64,000 bases of DNA, taken from the NCBI GenBank assembly GCA_965199745.1, contig CBDATB010000013.1:62001-126000 (forward strand), in the 5' to 3' direction. The translations under genes were made by a program, and so were the position numbers. This DNA is from CBDATB01 sp965199745 (lineage in GTDB: Bacteria > Bacteroidota > Bacteroidia > Cytophagales > Flammeovirgaceae). The notes below the pieces were generated by a model. It was given only the letters and a program-made list of their open reading frames with translations. It was not told the DNA's origin and ran no database searches. Shown here piece after piece: positions 1-10,351 of this stretch. The first letter of the stretch is position 1. Every line of letters starts with the position of its first letter.

Positions 1-498
1 TTTTCTTTTTTCTTCACTGTAGGTGTTAGAATAGTTGTTTAGCAATAAGCCATAGCCAATATAAGCACCGGTCAGGTCGCCAACTCTTGCGTAAACTTTA
101 TCTCGCTTTTTCCTGCCGTACCTAACGTAGCGTATTGTGCGCAGGATAGCTTCTGCAATGCCATCATTATACAGCTCGGCGCGCAATGCTCCTTTACTGA
201 CGTTGTAGTATAGTGGCACGTCCACACCAATACCTACCTTCCCGATGGTAAATTCGGGCTGTAAGCGAAAACCAATATGATTATCCCCATCAATATTTAT
301 CCAACCAAAATTACCAGCGAGTGCATTTTGAAAGCTCAATGGATCTGCTAATGGGGAGAGGTCTTCAAGGCTACCTTCAACCTCCACTTGTACGTCTGCG
401 TCTTTATCATCCACCTGAGCAGTTGTTTCTTGGGTAAGGAATAGGCATAGAGCGATAGTAGAGCAAAAGAATGTAAGTTTTGCTGAATTTTTTTTCAT
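1..498 (-). CDS. Outer-membrane protein, partial (C-terminus beyond window)
   Basis: The reading frame is open from an ATG at 498 down to base 1, 166 codons without a stop, so the C-terminal part lies outside the window. The N-terminus is a signal peptide (MKKNSAKLTFFCSTIALCLF, then cleavage near TTAQ). The mature part has alternating polar and hydrophobic residues and the stretch VGIGVDVPLYYNV, followed by RYVRYG and YARVGDLTGAYIGYG. I associate this pattern with a conserved beta-barrel family of Bacteroidota/Chlorobi from memory. Barrel function is inferred. It lies just downstream of an OmpA-like gene on the same strand. Confidence 0.7.
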   Translation of the reverse strand, partial: MKKNSAKLTFFCSTIALCLFLTQETTAQVDDKDADVQVEVEGSLEDLSPLADPLSFQNALAGNFGWINIDGDNHIGFRLQPEFTIGKVGIGVDVPLYYNVSKGALRAELYNDGIAEAILRTIRYVRYGRKKRDKVYARVGDLTGAYIGYGLLLNNYSNTYSEEKRK

Positions 499-550
499 AC
501 GAATAGGTTTTTAAGTTAAATAATTAATGTTGTTATGAATAATGGTATTA

Positions 551-1333
551 TCAGTTTTTAACCAATTCAACCCTTCGGTTTTTTTCACGTCCGTCTTCGG
601 TATTGTTGTCGGCAATGGGTTTTTCTTGTCCTACGCCTACTGGTGTTAGCCTTTTAGGGCTTACCCCTAGTTTAATCAACTCTCGTTTTAAGGCATTTGC
701 CCTTTTTAAAGACAGGTTTTTATTAGCGTCAGCCGCCCCAATATTATCAGTGTGTCCTTCAATGGTAAAATTAAGGCTGGGAAAAGTTCTGATAATTTGC
801 GCCATTTGCCCAATTTTTTGCTTGTCTTCTTCTGGTATTTGGGTAGAGTTAGGACTAAAGTTGATATACAATGCTATATGACCTTCTTTTTTGAATTTTG
901 TCAGCAGATCAGGGTAGACGTCTGCTGCGATAGTTTTTTCTAAAATAACAAGAGAATATTTTTTACCTTGCTCATAAGCTTCTACTACTATCCAAAACTC
1001 TTTATCCTTTTTTACTAAAGAAAAAGCACCGAAATTTTTTCCCTTGAAAAGGGGTTTTCCTTGCAAGTTTTTTATCTGATTGTAATAATAGTTTAGTATG
1101 CTGGCTGAGCTATATTCAGTTTTTTCGCTTTGGTATTCGTATTGCAAAAGCGTTTTCAAGCCTTTTACTGTCTTTGTGTTTGTCTGATTTAGAGGAATAT
1201 TTAAAGCGTCTTGTTTTTGTTCTTGATGTATCAAAACGTAGCCGGGTATATCATCAAATAAGGGATGACCTTGCGCTGACAAAGCTTCGGCTTGGTAAAC
1301 AATTCCTAAAAGGGCGCTTACTAGTAGTTTCAT
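551..1333 (-). CDS. OmpA-family protein with C-terminal peptidoglycan-binding domain
   Basis: I chose the ATG at 1333 because it starts a clear signal peptide (MKLLVSALLGIVYQ); the frame is open upstream to 1387, but that extension is hydrophilic and overlaps the next gene. The C-terminal ~100 residues form an OmpA domain: YINFSPNSTQI, then IEGHTDNIGAADANKNLSLKRA and GVGQEKPIADN, ending RRVELVKN. This domain binds diaminopimelate in peptidoglycan and anchors envelope proteins. The N-terminal ~130 residues are unassigned. The protein probably sits in the outer membrane or periplasm. Confidence 0.85.
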   Translation of the reverse strand: MKLLVSALLGIVYQAEALSAQGHPLFDDIPGYVLIHQEQKQDALNIPLNQTNTKTVKGLKTLLQYEYQSEKTEYSSASILNYYYNQIKNLQGKPLFKGKNFGAFSLVKKDKEFWIVVEAYEQGKKYSLVILEKTIAADVYPDLLTKFKKEGHIALYINFSPNSTQIPEEDKQKIGQMAQIIRTFPSLNFTIEGHTDNIGAADANKNLSLKRANALKRELIKLGVSPKRLTPVGVGQEKPIADNNTEDGREKNRRVELVKN

Positions 1334-1368
1334 AATTATTTCAGATTTTAGCGTGTGTTTTGAGGAGG

Positions 1369-1920
1369 TTATTTGGCTGAAACACAATGTTTACAACAAA
1401 CAAATCTACTGATTTTTTTCCTTTTATGTAAAATAACGGTGCTACACGCTTCACCGTACATCATGCTGGCTACGTATGGGTATAAACGATGTGTAAACTC
1501 TACATAGGCAAAGGTTGGTATTTGCCTGTGGCTACATCCTTTGATAATTACTTTTTGATCTCGAAAAATTGTAAAGTCTGTTTTATCCAAGATATTCAGG
1601 AAAGCTGCCTTTTCTAGGTCTTCTAAGGTACCAAAAACCACCTGACTTGCGTGGGGTTGCAAGTGTACTACCAGTAGCATATATGCCCAAGTGGGCACAA
1701 TAGCATCTGCACTACAAGTGATAGCTACATCTTTACCGCGATAGTCTTGCCAAGAATGATTTTTAAGAAATGTTCTAAAGTCTTTTTCTTTCAACACTAA
1801 GCCTTGATGCAAATTGTCTTTTATATCGTATAAAACACCCTGTATTTGTGGGTAATAATCTTCGATATTTAGAGTAATTAATTTGCTATTAGCTACTTTG
1901 TTAGTAATAGATTCTTCCAT
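1369..1920 (-). CDS. DUF2480 family protein
   Basis: A 183-residue soluble protein that I recognise as the Bacteroidota-specific DUF2480 family, from the pattern NHSWQDYRGKDVAITCSADA, VPTWAYMLL, and IKGCSHRQIPTFAYVEFTHR near the end. Several conserved Cys and His residues (CS, KGCSHR) could bind a metal, but no function is established. No signal peptide is visible. The stop lies 35 bases before the start of the OmpA-like gene on the same strand, so the two may be cotranscribed. Confidence 0.8.
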   Translation of the reverse strand: MEESITNKVANSKLITLNIEDYYPQIQGVLYDIKDNLHQGLVLKEKDFRTFLKNHSWQDYRGKDVAITCSADAIVPTWAYMLLVVHLQPHASQVVFGTLEDLEKAAFLNILDKTDFTIFRDQKVIIKGCSHRQIPTFAYVEFTHRLYPYVASMMYGEACSTVILHKRKKISRFVCCKHCVSAK

Positions 1921-1985
1921 AACATGCGTCTAAAAATGATTGAGGATTAATCTTGTTGTATTACCAATTATGATGCCAAGCCAAG

Positions 1986-3167
1986 CTAAAGTGCTGCTAC
2001 AGCGGGCAATATTTTTCCTTCTATATATTCTAATAGAGCACCTCCGCCTGTGGAAATATAAGACACTTGCTTGCCAAAGCCCAGCATATTGACTGCTGCA
2101 GCAGAATCGCCACCACCGATCAGGGAGAAACCTCCTTTTTGTGTAGCTTTCACTACTGAATGTGAAATATGTTTAGTGCCTTGTGCAAAATTACTCATCT
2201 CAAAAACACCCATTGGCCCGTTCCACAGCAGTGTCTTTGAATTAATAATCGTTTCATGAAATAGCTGGCGTGTTTTCGTTCCAATATCTAGACCCATCCA
2301 ACCAGCAGGGATAGCGTTATTGGGGCATATTTTTGTTTTCGCCTCATTACTAAAAGCCTCTGTACAGAGAGCGTCTACTGGGAGCAGTAGGTTTACCTGT
2401 TTTTGCTTCGCTTGCTCTAACAAAGAAGTTGCCAAAGTGAGTTTGCTTTCTTCCAATAGAGAGTTGCCAATTTGTCCACCTAGAGCTTTGGTAAAAGTAT
2501 AAGACATTCCCCCGCCAATAATCAGGTTGTCTACTTTGTCTAACATACGCTCTACGACAATTATTTTATCGGAAATTTTCGCCCCACCCATAATTGCTGT
2601 AAAGGGTTTTTCAGGATTTTCAAGTATTTTATGAACATTTTCCAATTCTGCCTTCATCACGTAGCCACAACATTTTTCTTTAAAAAATTGAGCAATAGTT
2701 ACTGTAGAAGCATGTACCCGATGAGCAGTGCCAAAGGCATCATTGACATAAATATCACCATGTTGTGCTAGTTTTTTAGCAAATGATTTATCGCCCTTTA
2801 TTTCTTGTTGATGAAAGCGCAGGTTATCGAGCAGCATAACTTGTCCAGCTTGTAATGAGCCAGAAATTGCTGCTGCGTTCTCACTAACACAATCCCCGCC
2901 AAAAATAATACCTAGACCCAGGTACTCAGATAGTTTGGGAATAATATGACGTAGAGAAAATTTTTCTTCTCCGCCGTTTTTTGGTCTGCCCAAATGCGAT
3001 GTCAATACCACTGACCCTCCGTCGTTTAAAATCTTTCGGATTGTTGGCATGGCAGCAAGAATACGCGTGTCGTCAGTTACTTTAAATTGGTCGTTTAGTG
3101 GTACGTTAAAATCTACCCTAACGAGTGCTTTTCTTCCATGAAAATTAAAATCTTCTACACTTTTCAT
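1986..3167 (-). CDS. pgk: Phosphoglycerate kinase
   Basis: A 393-residue protein, the usual length for bacterial PGK. It interconverts 1,3-bisphosphoglycerate plus ADP and 3-phosphoglycerate plus ATP in glycolysis. Diagnostic segments are RKALVRVDFNVPLN at the N-terminus, LTSHLGRPKNG and LLDNLRFHQQE (3-PG-binding N-domain), the hinge region AIMGGAKISDKI, and the C-terminal nucleotide site LWNGPMGVFE followed by GGGDSAAAV and STGGGALLEYIEG. Cytoplasmic. It stands alone in the minus-strand run between the YyaL-type gene and the DUF2480 gene. Confidence 0.97.
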   Translation of the reverse strand: MKSVEDFNFHGRKALVRVDFNVPLNDQFKVTDDTRILAAMPTIRKILNDGGSVVLTSHLGRPKNGGEEKFSLRHIIPKLSEYLGLGIIFGGDCVSENAAAISGSLQAGQVMLLDNLRFHQQEIKGDKSFAKKLAQHGDIYVNDAFGTAHRVHASTVTIAQFFKEKCCGYVMKAELENVHKILENPEKPFTAIMGGAKISDKIIVVERMLDKVDNLIIGGGMSYTFTKALGGQIGNSLLEESKLTLATSLLEQAKQKQVNLLLPVDALCTEAFSNEAKTKICPNNAIPAGWMGLDIGTKTRQLFHETIINSKTLLWNGPMGVFEMSNFAQGTKHISHSVVKATQKGGFSLIGGGDSAAAVNMLGFGKQVSYISTGGGALLEYIEGKILPAVAAL

Positions 3168-3242
3168 ATAAGTGGTGAGCTATTCAGAGTTTATTAGGTC
3201 AAAACTTTTCAAAAGTAAAGGTTTTTGGTCGTTATTGCTTAT

Positions 3243-5276
3243 TTAGTGGGAGTAATTTTTATTAAAAACTTGATCTATAGCTTCTTCAACAGTATGTACA
3301 GGTAATAAACAGGTGCGATTTCGGCAAACATAAACAGTTGTTTTTCCGTCAATAGCTTGTTTTCCTTTTAGTAAGGGTAGGTCATTTGCTGTGGCACTGG
3401 CCATGATGATTTTATTAGGGATGAAATATGCGTTGATATTTAGGGCGTATTGCTGGTAATCTTTTCCTATAATAATGATTGTTAAACTCTCTTCGAGTAA
3501 GTATGTATACAGACAAGCCCAATTGGCAAGGTCTTTTATTGCTTTCGGCAATATTTTTTCTATTCTACCCAGCATTTGCTGTGCTACCTTTATGTAACTA
3601 TCTTTATTCATCATAGTACCAAAACGATACAAGTTAGTTGCCATAACAGAGTTAGAAGATGGGATCGCCTGATCGAAAAGTTCTTTTGTTCTGGCAATTA
3701 GGGCGGGAGCTGTACTATCTGTAAAGAAAAACATATTTTCTCTTGCATCGTAAAGATTTTTCATAGCGTAGTCAATTAATTTTCCTGCTTCTTTGAGCCA
3801 TTTTTCTTCAAAACAAACTTCGTACAGAGATATATATCCTTGTATTACATTGGCATAATCTTCCAGATACGCCCTTAAGTTGGCTTGGTTTTTATGGTAA
3901 TTTCGGAAGAGTCTGCCATTGGGATGTGTCATGTTTTCTGAAAGAAAGTAGGCATTTTTTTTGGCAAGTTCCAAGTATTCGGGTTTTCCTAATGCTGCGT
4001 AAATATTTGCTAAGCCTTTAAGTACAATACCATTCCAGGCAGCAAGGATTTTATTATCTAATGCTGGTTTCACTCGCTTTTGTCTTTCGGTTTTTAATAT
4101 TTTTTTGTAGGCTTGGAGTTGAGTTTTTAGCTGCTCTTGATCAATCTTGTATTTTTCAGATAAGCTTTCATCAATTGGTCGTGCAAATAAAATATTGTAT
4201 CCGTTTTCCCAATTGCCCTGTTGTTTCACGTGGTAAAAGTCATTAAAAATGCTGGTGTCTTCTTTTAAAAGATCTTTAATTTCGTCTGCTTTCCAAACAT
4301 AAAATTTTCCTTCCATCCCTTCACTATCAGCGTCAAGTGCCGCATAAAAACTTCCTTGTGGATTTAGAAATTCTTCTTTTAGGCAAGTGACCGACCCTTC
4401 AATAATTTGGCGGTAGTACGGGATTTTGGTTATTTGGTAAGCTTCGGCGTACAAACTAATTAGCTGCCCGTTGTCATAAAGCATTTTTTCAAAATGCGGG
4501 ACAAACCAATATTCGTCAACTGAATAACGAGCAAAGCCACCGCCAATTTGATCATAAATACCTCCCACGGATATTCTATTCAATGTTAAAATAGTGTGAT
4601 CTAATGCTTCTCGATTTTTAGTTAGCGTATAGTAGCGCAGTAAAAAGGTATAAATAACGGGCAGAGGAAATTTGGGTGCATTTCCGATACCTCCATGTTG
4701 GGTGTCAAACTGTGCTGACAGGTTTTTATACATAGTTTTTAGTGTTGAAAAATCTACTCTCGGGACATCATTATTAAGCCCGTAGTACTGCAGTTTGCTG
4801 GTAGCAATTTCACGGGCAAAGTTTTCAGAGGATTCTGCAATTTCGGCATAGCTTTTTTGAAAAGCCCGATTAATTTGCCAGAGCATATTTTTCCATTGCT
4901 TTGGGTGAAAATAAGTACCGCCGTAAAAAGGTTTGGCATCGGGCATGAGGAAAATATTTAGAGGCCAACCTCCTTGTATACCCATAATCTGAATAGCTTC
5001 CATATACACCTGATCTATGTCGGGGCGTTCTTCTCTATCGACTTTAATGCACACAAAATAGGCGTTCATCAGTTGTGCAATTTTTTGGTTTTCAAAAGAT
5101 TCTCTCCTCATAACATGGCACCAATGACATGCTGAGTATCCAATACTTACAATGATCGGTTTATTTTCTGTTTTAGCTTGCTGTAAAGCTTCTTTTCCCC
5201 ACGCATACCAATTGACCGGATTACAGGCGTGTTGTAGTAAATAAGGGCTTTTTTCTTTTATTAAGCGGTTGGACAC
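3243..5276 (-). CDS. Thioredoxin domain-containing protein (YyaL/SSP411, DUF255)
   Basis: The 677 residues match the DUF255/YyaL family (spermatogenesis-associated protein 20 in animals). The N-terminus carries the thioredoxin-like part with [13 protein letters not shown] (CxxC motif CHWC) and [22 protein letters not shown]. The remainder is an alpha/alpha six-barrel resembling N-acylglucosamine 2-epimerases, with [28 protein letters not shown] and [10 protein letters not shown]. No signal peptide. The molecular activity of the family is unclear. Confidence 0.92.
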   Translation of the reverse strand: MSNRLIKEKSPYLLQHACNPVNWYAWGKEALQQAKTENKPIIVSIGYSACHWCHVMRRESFENQKIAQLMNAYFVCIKVDREERPDIDQVYMEAIQIMGIQGGWPLNIFLMPDAKPFYGGTYFHPKQWKNMLWQINRAFQKSYAEIAESSENFAREIATSKLQYYGLNNDVPRVDFSTLKTMYKNLSAQFDTQHGGIGNAPKFPLPVIYTFLLRYYTLTKNREALDHTILTLNRISVGGIYDQIGGGFARYSVDEYWFVPHFEKMLYDNGQLISLYAEAYQITKIPYYRQIIEGSVTCLKEEFLNPQGSFYAALDADSEGMEGKFYVWKADEIKDLLKEDTSIFNDFYHVKQQGNWENGYNILFARPIDESLSEKYKIDQEQLKTQLQAYKKILKTERQKRVKPALDNKILAAWNGIVLKGLANIYAALGKPEYLELAKKNAYFLSENMTHPNGRLFRNYHKNQANLRAYLEDYANVIQGYISLYEVCFEEKWLKEAGKLIDYAMKNLYDARENMFFFTDSTAPALIARTKELFDQAIPSSNSVMATNLYRFGTMMNKDSYIKVAQQMLGRIEKILPKAIKDLANWACLYTYLLEESLTIIIIGKDYQQYALNINAYFIPNKIIMASATANDLPLLKGKQAIDGKTTVYVCRNRTCLLPVHTVEEAIDQVFNKNYSH

Positions 5277-5326
5277 GGATCTTTTGAGTTAGGTTGACAA
5301 TATAAATTTTTCTACAAGCACAATTA

Positions 5327-6631
5327 TTAGTTTTTTCTTTTATTTCTCCACCCTTTTGTTTTTTTTATTTTGTTTTGTTTTTTTCTGTGAAAAGCTCCTT
5401 TAAAATCAGGGTTTTCTCTTCGTTTTTGTTCGTCGATGGCTCTTGCTACAGTTTGTTGTTCGTCAAAATCGGTTGGTGCCATAGTTACTGCTTGGGGTAT
5501 GTCAGCTAAAGGAATTTTCATAGCGATTAACTTTTCTATCTTCTTCAAATGATATACTTCTGCTGGGTTGCAGAAAGTAATTGCCGTACCGCCATATTGT
5601 AATCTTGCAGTACGCCCGATGCGGTGGACATAGTCTTCATAAATTAAAGGGACATCGAAGCTAATCACATGACTTACCTGCTTAACATCAATACCTCGTG
5701 CTGCCACATCGGTAGCTACCAAGAAGCGAAGCTTGCCAGACTTAAATAAATTCATGGCATTAGTACGGGTATTTTGTGATTTGTTGGAATGAATTGTACG
5801 GGTATTACTATCAATCTTTCGGTTTAAAAAACGGGTAATATTTTCTGCTGTTTTACGGGTACGAGTGAAAATAATTACTCGACTGAATGCTCGCGGCTCT
5901 TGAGTAATTAAAAAGGCTAATAACTCGATTTTTGTCCTAAAATTAGGGACAAAATATACTGATTGTGTTATCCTATCAGCAGGTGTTGCTTGGGGGGCAA
6001 CCTCGACTCTTTCAGGAAATGCTAAAAACTCTTCCGATAGACTTACTACTTTTAGCGGCATTGTGGCCGAAAAAAGCAGGTTTTGGCGCTTCACAGGTAG
6101 TATTTCGAGCAGGTCTCGAATTTGGGGCATAAAACCCATATCCATCACTTTATCAGCTTCATCAAGTACCATGATATTAATTTGTTTGAGTACAAGAGCC
6201 TCTCGGAAATAAATATCTTTGATGCGTCCAGGTGTGCCTACCAGTAGGTCGATACCTGCTGTGATGGCTTGAATTTGTTTTTTAGGTCCTATTCCGCCGT
6301 ACACACAGGTATGGCGGATGTCTGTATATTTTGTTAGTAGGCCGACCTGCTCACTGATCTGCATGGACAGTTCTCTAGTAGGGGCAACGATTAGGGCACG
6401 TGGGTATTGCCCCTGAGCATATTTAATCTTCATTAGCACAGGTAATATGAATGCAGCGGTTTTACCTGTACCCGTTTGTGCAATGCCTAATATATCATGT
6501 CCTGCTAGGGCTAGGGGAATAGTTCTTTGCTGTATGGGTGTCGGTTCGCTAAAACCGAGGTCTTCTAAGGCATTCAAAAACTGCCTAGTTAGTTTCAGTG
6601 CCGTGAAACCCTTGTATATATTTGCCATCAT
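5327..6631 (-). CDS. DEAD-box ATP-dependent RNA helicase (RhlE-like)
   Basis: A 434-residue DEAD-box helicase with all core motifs in order: Q motif (FSEPTPIQQRTIP), motif I AQTGTGKT, Ia PTRELSMQI, motif II DEADKVMDMGF, motif III SATMP, then in the second RecA lobe IIFTRTRKTAENI, ATDVAARGIDV and HRIGRTAR. The tail after ~380 is short, basic and rich in Lys/Arg, as in RhlE-type proteins acting in ribosome assembly or RNA decay. The start could be either of two adjacent Met codons. Confidence 0.95.
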   Translation of the reverse strand: MMANIYKGFTALKLTRQFLNALEDLGFSEPTPIQQRTIPLALAGHDILGIAQTGTGKTAAFILPVLMKIKYAQGQYPRALIVAPTRELSMQISEQVGLLTKYTDIRHTCVYGGIGPKKQIQAITAGIDLLVGTPGRIKDIYFREALVLKQINIMVLDEADKVMDMGFMPQIRDLLEILPVKRQNLLFSATMPLKVVSLSEEFLAFPERVEVAPQATPADRITQSVYFVPNFRTKIELLAFLITQEPRAFSRVIIFTRTRKTAENITRFLNRKIDSNTRTIHSNKSQNTRTNAMNLFKSGKLRFLVATDVAARGIDVKQVSHVISFDVPLIYEDYVHRIGRTARLQYGGTAITFCNPAEVYHLKKIEKLIAMKIPLADIPQAVTMAPTDFDEQQTVARAIDEQKRRENPDFKGAFHRKKQNKIKKTKGWRNKRKN

Positions 6632-6691
6632 GATGCTTTTTTGTAGAGAATTTCAGTGCAAGCTAATAGGCGGGAATAGAAGAAGAACATG

Positions 6692-6775
6692 TACCCGGAG
6701 CCGGGGTCGAACCGGCACGATATCGCTACCACTGGATTTTGAATCCAGCGCGTCTACCAATTCCGCCATCCGGGC
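6692..6775 (-). tRNA. tRNA-Leu (CAA anticodon)
   Basis: Read on the minus strand, the sequence folds into a cloverleaf with acceptor stem GCCCGGA/TCCGGGT, D-arm GGCGGAATTGGTAGACGCGC, anticodon stem CTGGA/TCCAG around the loop TTCAAAA (anticodon CAA), a variable arm (TGGTAGCGATATCGT) and T-arm GCCGGTTCGACCCCGGC. The long variable arm and the D-loop are characteristic of tRNA-Leu. CCA is not encoded. It lies 60 bases upstream of the helicase gene on the same strand. Confidence 0.95.
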
Positions 6776-7045
6776 ATATTGTTTGTCGGGTCAAAAATAG
6801 TGAAAATATCTGGTGTTGGTTAAAAATAGTAGGTAGTTTTTTGTTGTTTATTGGCGAGTCTCATACGCCAGGCTGATTTTTTTGTTAGGCTTCGCAAATA
6901 GTATTAAAAAAATTGTGTACGTTTGCGTTCAGTATTTCATAATCTTGAATGATGAAGTACGCTAAAAGACGCATTCCTCTAGTACTGCTTTTTTACCGCA
7001 CCGCGCAAAGCCTATTGATGCCTTTAGTTTGGATGGACTTTATAT

Positions 7046-8530
7046 ATGGGCAAGATATTTTATACGAGATTTATTAATTGCTTCCTCTGCTATATCTTTT
7101 TATGTAAAGTTGTTCTGGGTCAAACTTTTGAGTGGACCGAGGAAAATACTCGTGCCTATTACGCCGCCTCAGCACTTGACTACCAACAAGCAAAAAAACT
7201 ACTAAAAGTACCTTCCAGCAAGCTAAACGGCATTGACGTATTAGTATCAGACTATATTGATTTCCTGGAATTACTCATAACAGAAAATCGCTCTCGCTAT
7301 GAACAGCTCAATGAGCAGGAACAATTTCGTCTCGATAAGATTAAAAAGCTAGACAAAACCTCTCCGTATTACCTATTTATTCAGGCTGAGATAAAATTGC
7401 ACTGGGCGATTATCAATGCAAAACTTGGGCATCAATGGAGTGCTTTTTGGCGCATACGCCAGGCTTATAATTTGTTAAAACTCAATGTAAAGAAATTTCC
7501 GAATTTTCTACCCAATAAAAAATCTTTGGGTGCCTTTAAAGTATTCTTCTCCTCGATGCCGGCGCAATATCATTGGGCGATGCGACTGTTTGGCATGAAT
7601 CCTAATGTTAGTGCCGGGCTAAAAAATATGGAGCAGGCTGCTCGTGGTAAAGAACCTTTGGCTTGGGAAGCAGCTATTGTTAAAGCGTGTCTGCAAATTT
7701 ACTTTTTGAATCAATGCCAAGAGCCTTTTAAAATATTATATCAACTGCATCTTGAACGACCTCGGCATATCGGGTTACAGTTTGTTTGTGCTTTAGCAGC
7801 TGCAAAAGCAGGTCAAACGCTTCTTGCGATTTGCTTGCTGGAAGGCATGACTACTAAAGAGAGAGAACACCTTTTGGTTCCTACCCATTATTTGAAAGCT
7901 ATTTTATATTTAGAGTATGGAGATTATGCAAAAAGTATTAGCAGTGCTAAACGTTTTTTGGCTATCTACCGGGGCGAAAACTATATAAAGGATACTTATT
8001 ACAGGTTATTTTTAGCCTCTTGGTTTTCTGGCTTGCCTGAGGCAAAGGCTTATTTACAAAATATTAGGAAGAGCGGCACTATTAGAACTGTGTTAGATGC
8101 TTATGCAGAGAAGTTTACCTATTATACTTCTTTACCCCACCAGCAGATAATGCAGGCTAGATTATTTACTGATGGGCATTTTTTTGATAAAGCAGCACAG
8201 GCCTTAGCGCGGGTAGACGTACAGACCCTAACAAATAAGAAAGATAAGTTAGCCTACTATTATCGCCTAGCGAGATTAAAACATAAGCAAGGGAAGTACC
8301 GAGAGGCAGAACGATTTTATTTACGTACCATTGAACTACATCAGCATGAGAATTATTATTTTGCTGCCAATGCTTATTTGCAATTGGGTTATATTTTCAA
8401 AGACCAATACCGAGATTTGAAAAAGGCGACTAGATATTTTAAGAAGGTTCTTTCTTACAAAAAGCATGAATATAAGAGCAGTCTTGATATTAAAGCTAAA
8501 ACTGCTCTACATCGTATTTCACATCGTTAG
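7046..8530 (+). CDS. Exported tetratricopeptide-repeat protein
   Basis: A 494-residue protein with an N-terminal hydrophobic signal (MGKIFYTRFINCFLCYIFL ending at VVLGQ). The rest is almost entirely helical. Near the C-terminus TPR-type repeats are visible (KLAYYYRLARLKHKQGKYREA, YFAANAYLQLGYIFKD, ATRYFKKVLSYKK). It is probably a periplasmic or surface scaffold. Its partner is unknown and the neighbours do not suggest one. The 270-base upstream region separates it from the divergent tRNA and helicase. Confidence 0.75.
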   Translation: MGKIFYTRFINCFLCYIFLCKVVLGQTFEWTEENTRAYYAASALDYQQAKKLLKVPSSKLNGIDVLVSDYIDFLELLITENRSRYEQLNEQEQFRLDKIKKLDKTSPYYLFIQAEIKLHWAIINAKLGHQWSAFWRIRQAYNLLKLNVKKFPNFLPNKKSLGAFKVFFSSMPAQYHWAMRLFGMNPNVSAGLKNMEQAARGKEPLAWEAAIVKACLQIYFLNQCQEPFKILYQLHLERPRHIGLQFVCALAAAKAGQTLLAICLLEGMTTKEREHLLVPTHYLKAILYLEYGDYAKSISSAKRFLAIYRGENYIKDTYYRLFLASWFSGLPEAKAYLQNIRKSGTIRTVLDAYAEKFTYYTSLPHQQIMQARLFTDGHFFDKAAQALARVDVQTLTNKKDKLAYYYRLARLKHKQGKYREAERFYLRTIELHQHENYYFAANAYLQLGYIFKDQYRDLKKATRYFKKVLSYKKHEYKSSLDIKAKTALHRISHR

Positions 8531-8781
8531 TCATGATACTGCAATTATCATTTGTAGCACTTTTATCCTAATATAACTTATTGAAAAATTTAACTTATTA
8601 TTTGAAATAAATATATTAAAATATATTTTTAAGTTAAAATTTGATTATTAAAATTAAAATTTTTGTATTTTTTAAAAAAAATACATAAAAATTTTACCCT
8701 ATATTTTTATAAAAGAATTATTATATAATATTGTAATCTCAAATGACATCAGTACTCGAAAAATTAAAACTTTAATATTAA

Positions 8782-10131
8782 ATGATAAACACGACACTAT
8801 CACTTGCGAATTTGATTGTTCTAATGGGCAGCAGTATTTCGGAAAATACAGATAAAGTAAGTTCATTAATAGATAATGTAGCATTGCAAAACAACTCTGT
8901 GCAAATTGCTGATAGCCTACTTACTGCCAATAATATATGGATGATGCTTGCTACCATGCTTGTATTTATCATGCACTTGGGTTTTGCTGGGGTTGAAGCT
9001 GGCTTTAGTCAGGCAAAAAATACGGTCAATATTTTGTTTAAAAATACATTAACCCCCATCATCGGTATTCTTACCTATTATGTTTTGGGTTTCAATTTAA
9101 TGTATCCCGGCTTTGTCGAAGCAGACTCTGGTTGGTTTAAGTTTGCTGGTTTTTTCCTTACACTTCCCAAAAACGGGCTTGGAGTGGCTTATGCAGATGG
9201 TGCTTACACTTACTGGACAAATTTTTTGTTTCAAGCCATGTTTGCTGCTACTGCTGCCACTATCGTATCGGGGGCAATAGCAGAAAGAGTTAAAATTTCT
9301 GCTTACTTGCTTTTCACGCTACTATTTGTTGGTACTGTTTACCCATGGATAGGTAGTTGGAAGTGGGGTGGGGGAGCTTTAGATGCTATGGGATTCTACG
9401 ATTTTGCGGGGTCCACTTTAGTGCATTCTGTTGGTGGATGGGGTGCTTTGGCGGGAGTTATCGTATTAGGCCCTAGATTAGGTAAATATATTGATGGAAA
9501 AGTAGTTGATAAGCCTGGTGCTAATGTGTCTTTGGCAGTCATAGGAGTATTTTTACTTTGGTTCGGTTGGTTTGGTTTCAATGGTGGATCTGTATTATCA
9601 GGAGAACCCGGTGCCACATCTATTGTATTAGTAACTACTTCCCTGGCAGCTTCTACGGGGGGAATTGGCGGGCTTATCGCCTCTTGGATTGTATTTAGGC
9701 GCTTAGATTTAGGTATGGTACTCAACGGCATATTAGCTGGTTTGGTGGGTATTACAGCTGGTGCTGATGTTATTAACCCGGGTTGGTCCCTGTTGGTAGG
9801 CTTAGTAGCTGGTATTTTAGTTGTATTTTCTGCAGTCACTTTAGATAAATTTAGACTTGATGACGTCGTAGGTGCTGTGTCGGTTCATTTGACTTGTGGT
9901 ATATGGGGTACTTTGGCAGTGGGAATATTTTCTTCAAACCCCGATCATTCCTTTCTGAACCAATTAAAGGGAGTGTTTATTTGTGGTCTTTCTGCTTTTG
10001 CTCTTGCATTTATCATATTTATTGTACTTAAAAAAACAATGGGCATCAGAGTTTCCGAAAAACATGAGTTAGAAGGTTTAGATAGCCACGAACACGGTAT
10101 CAGAGGATACACCATTGTTTATGATAAATAA
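8782..10131 (+). CDS. amt: Ammonium transporter (Amt/MEP/Rh family)
   Basis: A 449-residue integral membrane protein with about 11 helices. Amt signatures include MHLGFAGVEAGFSQAKN, the FAATAATIVSGAIAERVK segment, DFAGSTLVHSVGGWGALAG carrying the first pore histidine, WFGWFGFNGGS, and VHLTCGIWGTLAVGIF carrying the second. It imports ammonium across the inner membrane. The N-terminal ~45 residues before the first clear helix are longer than usual. No glnB/glnK gene lies nearby. The upstream ~250 bases are extremely AT-rich. Confidence 0.95.
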   Translation: MINTTLSLANLIVLMGSSISENTDKVSSLIDNVALQNNSVQIADSLLTANNIWMMLATMLVFIMHLGFAGVEAGFSQAKNTVNILFKNTLTPIIGILTYYVLGFNLMYPGFVEADSGWFKFAGFFLTLPKNGLGVAYADGAYTYWTNFLFQAMFAATAATIVSGAIAERVKISAYLLFTLLFVGTVYPWIGSWKWGGGALDAMGFYDFAGSTLVHSVGGWGALAGVIVLGPRLGKYIDGKVVDKPGANVSLAVIGVFLLWFGWFGFNGGSVLSGEPGATSIVLVTTSLAASTGGIGGLIASWIVFRRLDLGMVLNGILAGLVGITAGADVINPGWSLLVGLVAGILVVFSAVTLDKFRLDDVVGAVSVHLTCGIWGTLAVGIFSSNPDHSFLNQLKGVFICGLSAFALAFIIFIVLKKTMGIRVSEKHELEGLDSHEHGIRGYTIVYDK

Positions 10132-10169
10132 CCAACACACAATGTGGTTTAGCTTTCAGCAACGTAAAA

Positions 10170-10193
10170 TAAAACCTTCATGGTTTAATTTTT
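10170..10193 (+). terminator. Possible weak terminator after amt
   Basis: About 40 bases after the amt stop, AAACC and GGTTT form a 5-bp stem around a short loop, followed by AATTTTT. The stem is short, so this is only a candidate intrinsic terminator. Confidence 0.3.
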
Positions 10194-10351
10194 AAACACA
10201 TAAGGGGGTGATTATTTATGGGCTTATTTTTGTAATTGAAATACACTATCGCATACTAAACTAACACTATCCTATTTTTTTGGAGTCTTACCCTTTGTAT
10301 AAGCTATTGCCGATTCTTTCCTAGAAGTACATTTTTAAAAACTTTAAAGAT

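Noticed and set aside
9396..9839. 147-codon frame antisense to amt
   Set aside because: It is a shadow of the strongly conserved amt gene; its Pro/Thr-rich product reflects the opposite-strand codons.
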